Of a stretch of DNA of 10,224 nt, positions 1 to 7,859 are shown piece by piece. How positions within the stretch are numbered: the first letter of the stretch is position 1; each line of letters starts with the position of its first letter. The notes under the pieces were generated by a model, which saw only the letters and a list, made by a program, of their open reading frames with translations, ran no database searches and was not told where the DNA came from. This DNA comes from Saprospiraceae bacterium. Lineage in GTDB: Bacteria > Bacteroidota > Bacteroidia > Chitinophagales > Saprospiraceae. Location: NCBI GenBank assembly GCA_014379665.1, contig JACMLK010000106.1, positions 1 through 10,224 of the forward strand, in the 5' to 3' direction. A program made the translations under genes and the position numbers.

Positions 1-681
1 GAATTTATCCGCGCCAGTGCCAGACAAACATTAAGTTCAAATATTCATTTTTGGTTGTCCCCTACAGAAAAAGTCTATATCCGCAGCTATTCAAGCAGAG
101 ATACTACAGGTCGTACTTTCAGGCTGGAGCGTTTTGAAAACAATGAATTGATTTATACTTTAAAAGCAAATAAAATTGTATTTGCTGGAGCCCCTAATAA
201 ATGGAAACTTGAAGGATATGAAATCAGAACATTCAGAGATTTGAGGGAGAATATTATTTCGAAACCAAATGAGTCTAAAGATACCACTTTTAGTTTTATA
301 CCTGAAGATTTTACAAGGTATACCAGACAAATGGAGATGATGAACACATCTGACCTTCAGGATTTTTTGAAATATGAAAAAGACAGAGGGCTGGATTCAG
401 GTAAAAAATACAGTATCGAACTATACAGACGAACAGCAGATCCATTTACAATATTTATTCTGACGCTTATCGGGGTTTCAGTGGCATCAAGAAAAGTAAG
501 GGGAGGAATGGGGTTTCACCTGGCAGCAGGTGTGGTCATCGGAGCTATTTTTGTTATCCTGTCCAAATTCAGTACTACATTTTCCACCAATCTCTCTTTG
601 CCACCTTTGATAGGCGTCTGGATACCAAATATATTTTTTTCATTTGTGGCTTACTACCTGCTGAAGACCGCGCAGAAATAG
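1..681 (+). CDS. LptF/LptG-family permease, C-terminal part (5' end outside window)
   Basis: Inner-membrane subunit of the LptB2FG-type ABC exporter that extracts lipopolysaccharide from the inner membrane and passes it to the periplasmic Lpt bridge. The frame is open from base 1, so the gene is cut by the left edge; 226 residues are visible, about the last 60% of a roughly 360-residue Bacteroidota family member. Residues about 1-135 are the end of the periplasmic beta-jellyroll domain (IRSYSSRDTTGRTFRLERF region). They are followed by the conserved link ELYRRTADPF and three membrane helices at about 148-164, 171-190 and 205-221. The cytoplasmic turn SRKVRGGMGFHLAAG and the motif LPPLIGVWIPN are family signatures. 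The TTG at base 55 is in frame but internal and should not be taken as the start. Bacteroidota carry two such permeases and I cannot say whether this is LptF or LptG, so no symbol is given. It is convergent with the operon to its right and probably not functionally linked to it. Confidence 0.93.
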   Translation, partial: EFIRASARQTLSSNIHFWLSPTEKVYIRSYSSRDTTGRTFRLERFENNELIYTLKANKIVFAGAPNKWKLEGYEIRTFRDLRENIISKPNESKDTTFSFIPEDFTRYTRQMEMMNTSDLQDFLKYEKDRGLDSGKKYSIELYRRTADPFTIFILTLIGVSVASRKVRGGMGFHLAAGVVIGAIFVILSKFSTTFSTNLSLPPLIGVWIPNIFFSFVAYYLLKTAQK

Positions 682-780
682 AATTGACATATCATGTGTT
701 TATGGTGATTTCAGATAATACTTGCCTTAAGTAAAACGTGACAAAGCGTTTGATTTTGAACCGGATTCAACCAGGAATGC
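682..780. other. convergent intergenic gap, no clear terminator
   Basis: These 99 bases separate the 3' ends of the lptF/lptG-type gene and the minus-strand operon. Transcripts from both sides should end here. Only two weak 5-bp inverted repeats are visible: AAACG/CGTTT (734-738 with 747-751) and TTGAA/TTCAA (756-760 with 766-770). Neither is GC-rich nor followed by a convincing T-run in either direction. I see no ORF, tRNA or repeat. Confidence 0.6.
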
Positions 781-3700
781 CTATTTCGGGTTAAAATGAA
801 TATACTTTAAGGGCATATCATTTGAGGCTATGTAAATTCTATTTTTAAACAACTTTATTGACCTGATCTGATCAAAATTCAAAGGAAAAAAATGTCGGCC
901 CTCTGCCCATCCAATATTTTTTTCAAATGTATAAACACTCAGGGGCAATGCGTCCTGTCTCCCGATGTTGGGATCCACTTCCCAAAAATTACCACCAAAC
1001 GCAAAACAGTTCTCACTTAATTTTTCTATAGCTCTTATCGATGAAACCTGCAATGAAGGAGGTAAAATATGACAGGCCCACACATTGGTTTTTTTATTTT
1101 TGAAAAAAACAGCTGAAGATGTAATGCTGCATTTCTTAATAATGGAGCCTTTTAATTCATTAGCCGTAAATATTTCATCGATCGTCTTGCCTGCAAAATC
1201 ATTGTTTTTCAAAAAAGACTTTTTCTTTCCCGGAAGTTGAGAAACAAACATATCTCTGTTAGGAAATATAAATCTTTTACCTTTTTTCACATAGGTAATC
1301 AGTGACTCTGTTTGTCCATTTTTATCAAAATCATTGATGTACAACATCAAAGGATGATCCGGAGAACATTTTAAACTGTGATTATTTCCAAAATTTCCTG
1401 CAATAATTTCTGAAATACCATCTCCGTCAATATCATCAATTGTTAATGTGAACCATAATCCCTCACTTTGGCGAATAACTTCTCTTCTGAACTTTCCTTT
1501 TTCGTTGTAAAAAACAGTGATTGGCATCCAATGACCACATATGATCAGATCAACATCTCCATCACCATCAATGTCGGCCCATTTTGCATCAAAAACCATT
1601 TCGGTTACATCTATAGTTTTTTGAATGAATGACACATTATTTTGATTCTCCAATAAATAAGACGATTCTGACATGCCATAAATGCCTGGTTTGGATAATA
1701 CACCTACAAAAAGATCTATATCGCCATCTTCATCATAGTCAAAAGGTGCAGCTACAGCAGTGTTTACTGGAATAACAGGTAACATTTTAAGGTCCACTTC
1801 ATATTTACCTTTATTGTTTTGCAAAAAAAGCTGGTCTGATAGTAATTGTCCACCATTTTTAACTTCATTGCCACCAAGGCATAAATAAAGATCCTCCAGT
1901 CCATCCCCATTAGCATCAAAAAAGCTGGCATTATTTTCATCGACCGCTGCTTTGGCAAGTCCTCTGTCTAATTCTGCCAATTTCTTCCCTGTATTTGCTT
2001 CAAATAAAACGCCACTGTTATTTTTTGCGTTTGTCATATAGCCAAGTCCGTTTTTTGAAAGTGCTATTTTAGGACCAGAAGTGGACAACAGGTAAGGCAT
2101 CCATGCTTCCTTTAACTGATCATTATAATCATCTTCATGATGGATTATAGTTTTCAATGCTGTAAATGACTCTTTGGTAAATAATGGTGGTTTTATTAGT
2201 ATATCCAATTCACTATTCCTGGTAATAATATGCCTTGTCCCGACAATTAAATTTTTTATTAATTGAGTTTCTCCTTCCGGCCAGACTATAAGAACTGAAT
2301 CGATGTTCTGATTATCTGAATGAAATATTATCCTCTTACTACCTGAAGACTGAAAACCCTGAACACTTTTGATCTGAAAGTAAGAAGTTTTCAGGTGGTC
2401 AAAGACAATGACTTTAGCTCCTATCGCATCATAATTCTTTGTATTATTTTTTAAAATCAGGGTTGTACTTGATTTTGTCTCCGAATTGTTTTTCAACAAT
2501 GTTACTTTTTCATTATAATTATTAATCAGCAAGTCAAAATCACCATCATTATCCAAATCTCCGAGAGCAGCACCGCTGGAAAGAGATTGGCTTTGTTCCT
2601 CCCATTTTGTTGCTAAGAAATTAAGTTTACCATCACCTGAAAAAAACTTATTTGATTGTTTTCCTTCTGGCATTGATTGGATTAGAACGGTGTCCGGTTT
2701 CCCCAAACTGCCTGTTTCATTTGAAATAAAATGAACAAAATCCAAATCATTTGGTCTGCGGTTTATCCCGTTTGTAATAAAAATATCTTTGTTTCCGTCC
2801 AGATTAAAATCCGCAATCAATGGTGACCAACTCCAATCGGTAGCATCCATACCTAATAATCCTGATACTTCACTAAAGTGAGGTGTTCCATCCTGATAAA
2901 CTCCCCGGTTCCATTGAAAAGCATTTTTTGGTTGCTGATGATAATATCCAAATGAACGTTTAAAATTATAAATCTGAAGGTTTTCCCAGCCTCCAGAATT
3001 TTTATATATTAATTCGTCATCGGGCTTCATATCAGTTGTGAAAATATCAATAAATCCGTCTTCGTCCACATCATCACAATCTACTCCCATACTGAAAGTG
3101 CTGGTATGCCCAAAACTTTCTCTGCACACTTCCCTAAAAGTCATGTTCTTTTGATTCAGATATAAATAATCATTTTCATGAAAATCATTACAGACATAAA
3201 TATCCTGCCAACCATCATTATTAAAATCTGATGTAGTTACACCCAATCCATAACCAATAGAAGAGTGGTAAATACCGCTACTCTGTGTAATATCATGAAA
3301 TGTACCATCTTTGTTTTCATAAAATTTATCTCCAGCAAGTGAATCTGATGCATTCCTGATATCTGAAGGATTAAAATGTGAAGCATCTTTCACCGAATGA
3401 TTGAGAAGATATGCATCCAGGTCTCCATCCATATCTGCATCAAAAAATATACATTGAGTTGAGAACCCACTGAATCGCAAACCTATTTCTATACTTTTTT
3501 CTATGAATTTGCCTTTGCCATCATTTATATACACCCTGTTATAGTCATTTTGATAAGCTTTATACTTTCCCAATCTGCAAACATAAATGTCTCTCCAACC
3601 ATCGCCGTCGATATCAACAATGTTCACTCCCGTAGACCACCCATTGGTATGAATAATTCCTGATTCTAAGGTAACATCTTTAAATTTCATACCACCAAGA

Positions 3701-3975
3701 TTGAGATACAATTTGTCCTGGCCCTGATTGGATGTTAAAAAAATATCTTCGAGCTGGTCATTGTTTATATCACCTATAGCTACACCGCCACCATTATAGA
3801 AATAAAGATATTCCAGAATATTAAAATCTTCATTTTCACGAACTGTATTTGTGAAGTCTAACCCACTATTTTGAGTATCAATCTTATCAAAAAGATAAGC
3901 ATAATGATCCTTTTGTTTACTACAAGAGAAGCATAAAAAAATAAACCCAAAAATAAATGTATTATTGAATTTCAT
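781..3975 (-). CDS. CRTAC1-like FG-GAP/VCBS + ASPIC/UnbV lipoprotein, diverged paralogue
   Basis: Predicted 1064-residue envelope lipoprotein. The start is fixed by a short hydrophobic signal ending in a lipobox-like CFSC, with the lipidated Cys at 18. Propeller A has seven Asp-rich FG-GAP calcium loops beginning near D69, D121, D179, D250, D302, D389 and D473, with the family signature ATDWSWSPLIADF at 378-390. An ASPIC/UnbV module follows at about 505-585 (AIGAKVIVFD, QGFQSS, VLIVWPEG). Propeller B keeps loops at D687, D746, D801, D848 and D882. Compared with its neighbour (3962-7297), the first and last loops of propeller B (around 633-650 and 978-990) no longer have the DxDxDG pattern, the UnbV HIGLG motif reads FHSDN, and the tail motif GEIRxI is gone. 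The first loop of propeller A also has Gln for Gly (DINNDQLED). The frame is intact, so it is not a pseudogene. It is the last gene of the operon, overlapping the upstream gene by 14 bases. The fold is well supported; ligand and function are unknown. Confidence 0.92.
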   Translation of the reverse strand: MKFNNTFIFGFIFLCFSCSKQKDHYAYLFDKIDTQNSGLDFTNTVRENEDFNILEYLYFYNGGGVAIGDINNDQLEDIFLTSNQGQDKLYLNLGGMKFKDVTLESGIIHTNGWSTGVNIVDIDGDGWRDIYVCRLGKYKAYQNDYNRVYINDGKGKFIEKSIEIGLRFSGFSTQCIFFDADMDGDLDAYLLNHSVKDASHFNPSDIRNASDSLAGDKFYENKDGTFHDITQSSGIYHSSIGYGLGVTTSDFNNDGWQDIYVCNDFHENDYLYLNQKNMTFREVCRESFGHTSTFSMGVDCDDVDEDGFIDIFTTDMKPDDELIYKNSGGWENLQIYNFKRSFGYYHQQPKNAFQWNRGVYQDGTPHFSEVSGLLGMDATDWSWSPLIADFNLDGNKDIFITNGINRRPNDLDFVHFISNETGSLGKPDTVLIQSMPEGKQSNKFFSGDGKLNFLATKWEEQSQSLSSGAALGDLDNDGDFDLLINNYNEKVTLLKNNSETKSSTTLILKNNTKNYDAIGAKVIVFDHLKTSYFQIKSVQGFQSSGSKRIIFHSDNQNIDSVLIVWPEGETQLIKNLIVGTRHIITRNSELDILIKPPLFTKESFTALKTIIHHEDDYNDQLKEAWMPYLLSTSGPKIALSKNGLGYMTNAKNNSGVLFEANTGKKLAELDRGLAKAAVDENNASFFDANGDGLEDLYLCLGGNEVKNGGQLLSDQLFLQNNKGKYEVDLKMLPVIPVNTAVAAPFDYDEDGDIDLFVGVLSKPGIYGMSESSYLLENQNNVSFIQKTIDVTEMVFDAKWADIDGDGDVDLIICGHWMPITVFYNEKGKFRREVIRQSEGLWFTLTIDDIDGDGISEIIAGNFGNNHSLKCSPDHPLMLYINDFDKNGQTESLITYVKKGKRFIFPNRDMFVSQLPGKKKSFLKNNDFAGKTIDEIFTANELKGSIIKKCSITSSAVFFKNKKTNVWACHILPPSLQVSSIRAIEKLSENCFAFGGNFWEVDPNIGRQDALPLSVYTFEKNIGWAEGRHFFPLNFDQIRSIKLFKNRIYIASNDMPLKYIHFNPK
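3962..3975 (-). other. 14-base gene overlap (translational coupling)
   Basis: The 1111-residue lipoprotein gene ends AAT GAA ATT CAA TAA, and the ATG in AATGAA starts the final gene (ATGAAATTCAATAAT). Length, frame offset and the NE codon pair match the overlap at 7284-7297. A GAGGAG-like run lies 21 bases ahead of the ATG, too distant to act as a normal ribosome binding site. Confidence 0.75.
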
Positions 3976-6900
3976 TTATACTCTTAAATAACAATATCTC
4001 CTCATTATTGCGCACTAGTAATATATGGGAACTTCCTTTGATAGTTAATGGGAGTATTTGTCTGATCTCTCCTTTACAAAAGAATCCGGATTTATCCTCA
4101 GCCAATGTTTTGAAGTTACCTTTACCATCATTTATTAATAATAATCCTTTACTGGCGTCATATCTACCGATTTCAGGTTTAACAGCATAAAGATTCCCTC
4201 CGGCAATGATATCCTTATTCCCATCATTATTGACATCTTTTATGAGTAAATCATACAATGGAGTAAATTGTGCCTCTACAGGAAGGATGATTTTATTAAA
4301 ACTTTTACCTTCATTAATCAAAACATATGATCTCATTTCATAGGCAAATAATGTGATCATTTTATTGCGTTCTTCTTCTGTAAAAATGTCATTAATAGTC
4401 TGATTCTGGTAAGCACTGTATTTAAGATATTTCTTCTTCAGATAAGGTAATTGTTTAACCAAATCATGTTTCAAGGCCATAGGATAAGATTTTTCTCCCT
4501 CATACACACATATTAACTGTTCGACACTTCCATTTCGGTCAAAATCGCTAACATGCATACACACCGGATGATTACTGTCTCCTTTAAACCGGCTATTTAG
4601 TCCATGGTTTGCCAATATGATATCAGGTTTACCATCATTATTAATATCTTCAGCTTTGACTCTGTTATACCATCCATGGCTTTTTTCCAATCCATATTCT
4701 TTGGTAGCATTTACCAATTTGCCAGATGTATTCAGTAAGATGGTCACAGGCATATATTGACCAACTACGACAAGATCAGCTTTACCATCCTGATTGATGT
4801 CTGTCCACACTGCATCTGTGATCATGCCAATATTGTGGAGAGCGGGAGCAAATTCGTTGGTAATATCTGTAAATTTTCCGGCATCGTTACGGAGTATTTT
4901 ACCTGAACAAGGCACACCATAGTTAAACATCTTAATGTGTTCTCCAATAAATAAGTCCTGATCCCCGTCACTGTCAATATCGTCACTGCAAATAGCCATA
5001 TTACTTCTGTAATCTGTGATGAAAGCTAAATCCTTTTTAAATTCCCCTTTCCCATTATTCAAATATAATCTGTCCTTCAAATCACTTGATTCTCCTGAGT
5101 ATTCATTGCCGCCGCTGACTACATACAAATCCGTATAACCATCACTATTTGCGTCAAAAGCCAATGATCTTACATCTTCGCACCCCTTATCAGTATCAAA
5201 GACTTTTGTATTGCTTTTCGTGAATGTACCATTAACATTTTGAAAATATAATTCTCCTGCCTGATCCTTTGCCCCACCCAAAAAGATATCATCTCTTTTA
5301 TCACCATTAAAGTCTGAAACACTTGCTGCCGGTCCCAAAGTGGACATCATATGATAAATGAGCCTGTCTCTGTCAAAATCTACATATTTGTTTTCTTTAT
5401 GCATGTAAGTGAGTCCACCCGGTGTTTTGGTGTTAGCGAATACTTTTGTGTGTGTTTTAACAAAACGACTATAGTCGAATTTACCCTGATGATCTTGCTG
5501 ATTAAAGTGATACAATTTATTGATTGCAGGTTTTAAGCTGACTGTCTTAGCATCATCCGGCCACACTATGACCAGAGAGTCTAAAGTTAAGGCATTTCCC
5601 AGGCCAATGTGCACAAGATAATCCATGGATGACTGAAATCCTTTCATTGGCATAAATTCTGAATAAAACTGATTATCGCCGGAATATGCAATCACTTTGG
5701 CGCCTATAGCGAAAATGTTTTTATCACTTCCCTTCAGTTTAATCTGTATATATGATGATGAATCTTTAGTATTCGGATCCAGATTATTTCGATAGATGAA
5801 TGCCGGCATATTGACATTATTAACTACAAGATCAAGATCACCGTCATTATCGAGATCACCGTATGCAGCACCATTAGAGTGACTGAGTTTGTCAAGCCCA
5901 AATTCTTTTGCTTTGTTAATAAAAGAAACACCATTAATATTTTTAAAAAGGTAGTTAGCGATAGGTTCTGATGGAATAACATCGATCAATTTTTTATAAT
6001 CCACTTTATTCCCCTTTATAATAGATTTCATTGCTTCTTCACTACCTATAAAATTTAGAAAATCCTGATCAGTCAGATCCTGATATATGCCATTTGACAC
6101 AAAAATGTCTTTCCATCCATCATTATCAAAATCGTTGATCACTGCACCCCAACTCCAGTCAGTAGCATGCACGCCTGCATATCTTCCCATTTCAAGGAAG
6201 CTGGTTCCGGATTGATTTAGGTGCAGCATATTTCTTGTAAATTGGTGATAGTAATCATTCTCAAGGTTATATTGATATCTGTCATAATCTTCAAAAGTAG
6301 TTTTGGTTTTTAGGCGTCTGTCTATACCAGGAAGCATTTCTGTTACAAAAATATCAGGATAACAATCATTATTAATGTCAGCCATATCCGCTCCCATTGA
6401 TGCTACAGAGATACTCTCCATCTGATTAGTAAGATCTTCTTTGAAAGTGCCATCACCATTATTCATATATATATAATCACGCTCAAAAAAATCATTTGAC
6501 ACATATATATCCGGCCATCCGTCCATATTAATATCACCAACTGTCACTCCCAGTCCAAAACCAATCACTGAGCCGTATATACCTGCTTCGACACTCACAT
6601 CAGTAAACTTTGCTCCATCGTTTCTAAATAACTTATCTCCTCCTTCAGGATCTCTTATATTTCTGACATTGTGCTTAAGATTGAATGAGCCTATTGCCTG
6701 ATAGGAATTATTAAGTAGATACATATCAAGATCACCATCCTTGTCATAATCAAAGAATACAGCATGAGTAGAGTAGCCTTTGTCAGCCAGACCAAAAACT
6801 TCAGCTTTCTCAGTGAAAGTCCCGTCACCTTTGTTAATAAAAAGCTCATTTTGTTTTTTATCCCCGGCAATGTCTCCGGAATTACAAACATAAATGTCCA

Positions 6901-7297
6901 GAAAACCATCAGCATTAACATCTGCCATAGTAACTCCTGTAGACCAGGTCATTGTTCCTGCTACTCCTGCTTTGTCAGTAATATCTTCAAATGTAAAATT
7001 GCCTTTATTAAGATACAGCTTATTATCGCCCATATTGGCGCTGAAATAGATATCAGGAAGACCGTCATTATTTATATCACCAATGGCAACCCCTCCGCCA
7101 TTATAAAAATTACGATACGTATAAATGTTAAATTTTTTGTCGTAAACAAGATTATTTGTAAAACCGATACCTGTTTTATCAGAAGACATTTCCGAAAAAA
7201 GAGTTTTATTATTCCCGTATTTTTGCGAATTTTTGCATGAAAAACTAAAAAGCAGAATAAAGAATAAAAGGTAGTATGTAAAATTATTTTTGTTCAT
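3962..7297 (-). CDS. CRTAC1-like FG-GAP/VCBS + ASPIC/UnbV lipoprotein, canonical paralogue
   Basis: Predicted 1111-residue lipoprotein. I chose the ATG at 7297 over in-frame ATGs at 7321 and 7330 because it directly precedes a lipoprotein signal (MNKNNFTYYLLFFILLFSFSC, lipid Cys at 21); the earlier ones add only a polar stretch and lie deeper in the upstream gene. Propeller A has seven calcium loops near D74, D126, D183, D255, D307, D389 and D481. The ASPIC/UnbV module spans about 517-600 (IGAKVIAYSG, MKGFQSS, HIGLG at 563-567, VIVWPDD). Propeller B has seven loops near D662, D715, D773, D833, D884, D918 (variant DFDRNGSVEQ) and D1021. The tail carries GGNLYAVKPEIGRYDAS and GEIRQI. Fourteen loops fit two seven-bladed propellers flanking UnbV. 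One loop has Cys312 where Gly is usual (DINNDCYPD). The mature N-terminus (CKNSQKYG) lacks an acidic surface-export signal, so surface exposure is uncertain. Calcium binding is expected from the family; the ligand is unknown. Confidence 0.95.
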   Translation of the reverse strand: MNKNNFTYYLLFFILLFSFSCKNSQKYGNNKTLFSEMSSDKTGIGFTNNLVYDKKFNIYTYRNFYNGGGVAIGDINNDGLPDIYFSANMGDNKLYLNKGNFTFEDITDKAGVAGTMTWSTGVTMADVNADGFLDIYVCNSGDIAGDKKQNELFINKGDGTFTEKAEVFGLADKGYSTHAVFFDYDKDGDLDMYLLNNSYQAIGSFNLKHNVRNIRDPEGGDKLFRNDGAKFTDVSVEAGIYGSVIGFGLGVTVGDINMDGWPDIYVSNDFFERDYIYMNNGDGTFKEDLTNQMESISVASMGADMADINNDCYPDIFVTEMLPGIDRRLKTKTTFEDYDRYQYNLENDYYHQFTRNMLHLNQSGTSFLEMGRYAGVHATDWSWGAVINDFDNDGWKDIFVSNGIYQDLTDQDFLNFIGSEEAMKSIIKGNKVDYKKLIDVIPSEPIANYLFKNINGVSFINKAKEFGLDKLSHSNGAAYGDLDNDGDLDLVVNNVNMPAFIYRNNLDPNTKDSSSYIQIKLKGSDKNIFAIGAKVIAYSGDNQFYSEFMPMKGFQSSMDYLVHIGLGNALTLDSLVIVWPDDAKTVSLKPAINKLYHFNQQDHQGKFDYSRFVKTHTKVFANTKTPGGLTYMHKENKYVDFDRDRLIYHMMSTLGPAASVSDFNGDKRDDIFLGGAKDQAGELYFQNVNGTFTKSNTKVFDTDKGCEDVRSLAFDANSDGYTDLYVVSGGNEYSGESSDLKDRLYLNNGKGEFKKDLAFITDYRSNMAICSDDIDSDGDQDLFIGEHIKMFNYGVPCSGKILRNDAGKFTDITNEFAPALHNIGMITDAVWTDINQDGKADLVVVGQYMPVTILLNTSGKLVNATKEYGLEKSHGWYNRVKAEDINNDGKPDIILANHGLNSRFKGDSNHPVCMHVSDFDRNGSVEQLICVYEGEKSYPMALKHDLVKQLPYLKKKYLKYSAYQNQTINDIFTEEERNKMITLFAYEMRSYVLINEGKSFNKIILPVEAQFTPLYDLLIKDVNNDGNKDIIAGGNLYAVKPEIGRYDASKGLLLINDGKGNFKTLAEDKSGFFCKGEIRQILPLTIKGSSHILLVRNNEEILLFKSINEIQ
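7284..7297 (-). other. 14-base gene overlap (translational coupling)
   Basis: The 191-residue protein ends AAT GAA CAA AAA TAA, and the ATG hidden in AATGAA starts the 1111-residue lipoprotein (ATGAACAAAAATAAT). There is no Shine-Dalgarno sequence ahead of this ATG, so restart by ribosomes ending the upstream gene is the likely mode of initiation. The same arrangement recurs at 3962-3975. Confidence 0.75.
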
Positions 7298-7859
7298 TTT
7301 TATCTTTATCTGTAGGTCCATATTTAACATTTTCTATCAACACATCAACAAACTGTTCATCCCTTATCTTTATAGTAATGATTCTGGGCTTATTTATTTT
7401 ATAATATGCTACCCCGCCAGACTTTAATTTCTTTTCATTAAATCCTGTGCCATACCATTTTTCCATCAATGCTTTCACTTCATAAATCAAACTGTCTGAA
7501 TATAGTTCTTTATTCCAGGGAGCCCATGCCTTATAATTAAAGTATATTGGCATGGCAAATATTTTGTCCTCATGAAAATTCGGATAAAAATTCATATCAA
7601 CCGGCATTTTAAAATTCTCAGTATCTATATATAATACAGAAGTATTTTGTGAACCTTGTGTTGTTTTATAAGTTTTGTTTAAAACCATACATTGGTCAAA
7701 GAAAGCCTGTCGCTTCATCCCAAAATGCAAATCAAAAAAAAGTGAATCCAATTTGGTATCATATGAATTCCATGGCATAATTTGTTTTTTGTGCCCATAA
7801 AAAAAACCACTGACCAAAAGAAGAAATACCACCCCGACCACTATAATTTTTTTATTCAT
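7284..7859 (-). CDS. uncharacterised membrane-anchored or secreted 191-residue protein
   Basis: I do not recognise the family. The protein begins with MNKK and a hydrophobic segment at about 5-20, followed by YGHKKQ: an uncleaved signal anchor or a Sec signal peptide without lipobox, so the rest should be periplasmic or exported. The remainder is rich in aromatic residues, with Trp at 30, 112, 115 and 135. By eye it alternates an amphipathic helix (FFDLHFGMKRQAFFDQCMVL, about 41-60), strands (SVLYIDTE 74-81; VDMNFYPNF 87-95; FAMPIYFNY 101-109), a second helix (LIYEVKALMEKWYG, 124-137) and C-terminal strands (GVAYYKIN 149-156; RIITIKI 159-165; FVDVLIENV 170-178). This loosely resembles small alpha/beta envelope proteins such as the SmpA/BamE type, but the similarity is too weak to name. 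The tail is charged (DKDKNEQK). It overlaps both neighbours (4 bases upstream, 14 downstream), so it is co-translated with two CRTAC1-like proteins and may assist them; that role is inference. Confidence 0.85.
   Translation of the reverse strand: MNKKIIVVGVVFLLLVSGFFYGHKKQIMPWNSYDTKLDSLFFDLHFGMKRQAFFDQCMVLNKTYKTTQGSQNTSVLYIDTENFKMPVDMNFYPNFHEDKIFAMPIYFNYKAWAPWNKELYSDSLIYEVKALMEKWYGTGFNEKKLKSGGVAYYKINKPRIITIKIRDEQFVDVLIENVKYGPTDKDKNEQK
7856..7859 (-). other. ATGA stop-start overlap (translational coupling)
   Basis: The minus strand reads AAA TGA for the end of the upstream CRTAC1-like gene, and the ATG of the 191-residue protein shares its last A with this stop. A 4-base overlap of this kind usually allows terminating ribosomes to restart. 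The leader is A/T-rich and carries no Shine-Dalgarno sequence, as usual in Bacteroidota. Confidence 0.8.

Noticed and set aside
55..681. TTG start at 55 for the permease
   Set aside because: The same frame is open to base 1 and the upstream residues (EFIRASARQTLSS...) fit the family, so the TTG is internal.
733..770. Possible intrinsic terminators between the convergent genes
   Set aside because: The two inverted repeats have 5-bp stems, few G/C pairs and no following T-run, so they are too weak to call.
3997..4003. GAGGAGA on the minus strand as a Shine-Dalgarno sequence for the gene starting at 3975
   Set aside because: It is 21 bases ahead of the ATG, beyond useful spacing, and sits in coding sequence of the upstream gene.
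6764..7240. 158-codon plus-strand ORF
   Set aside because: It lies wholly antisense to the 1111-residue lipoprotein; its translation has no recognisable domain and its openness reflects the Asp-rich repeats on the other strand.
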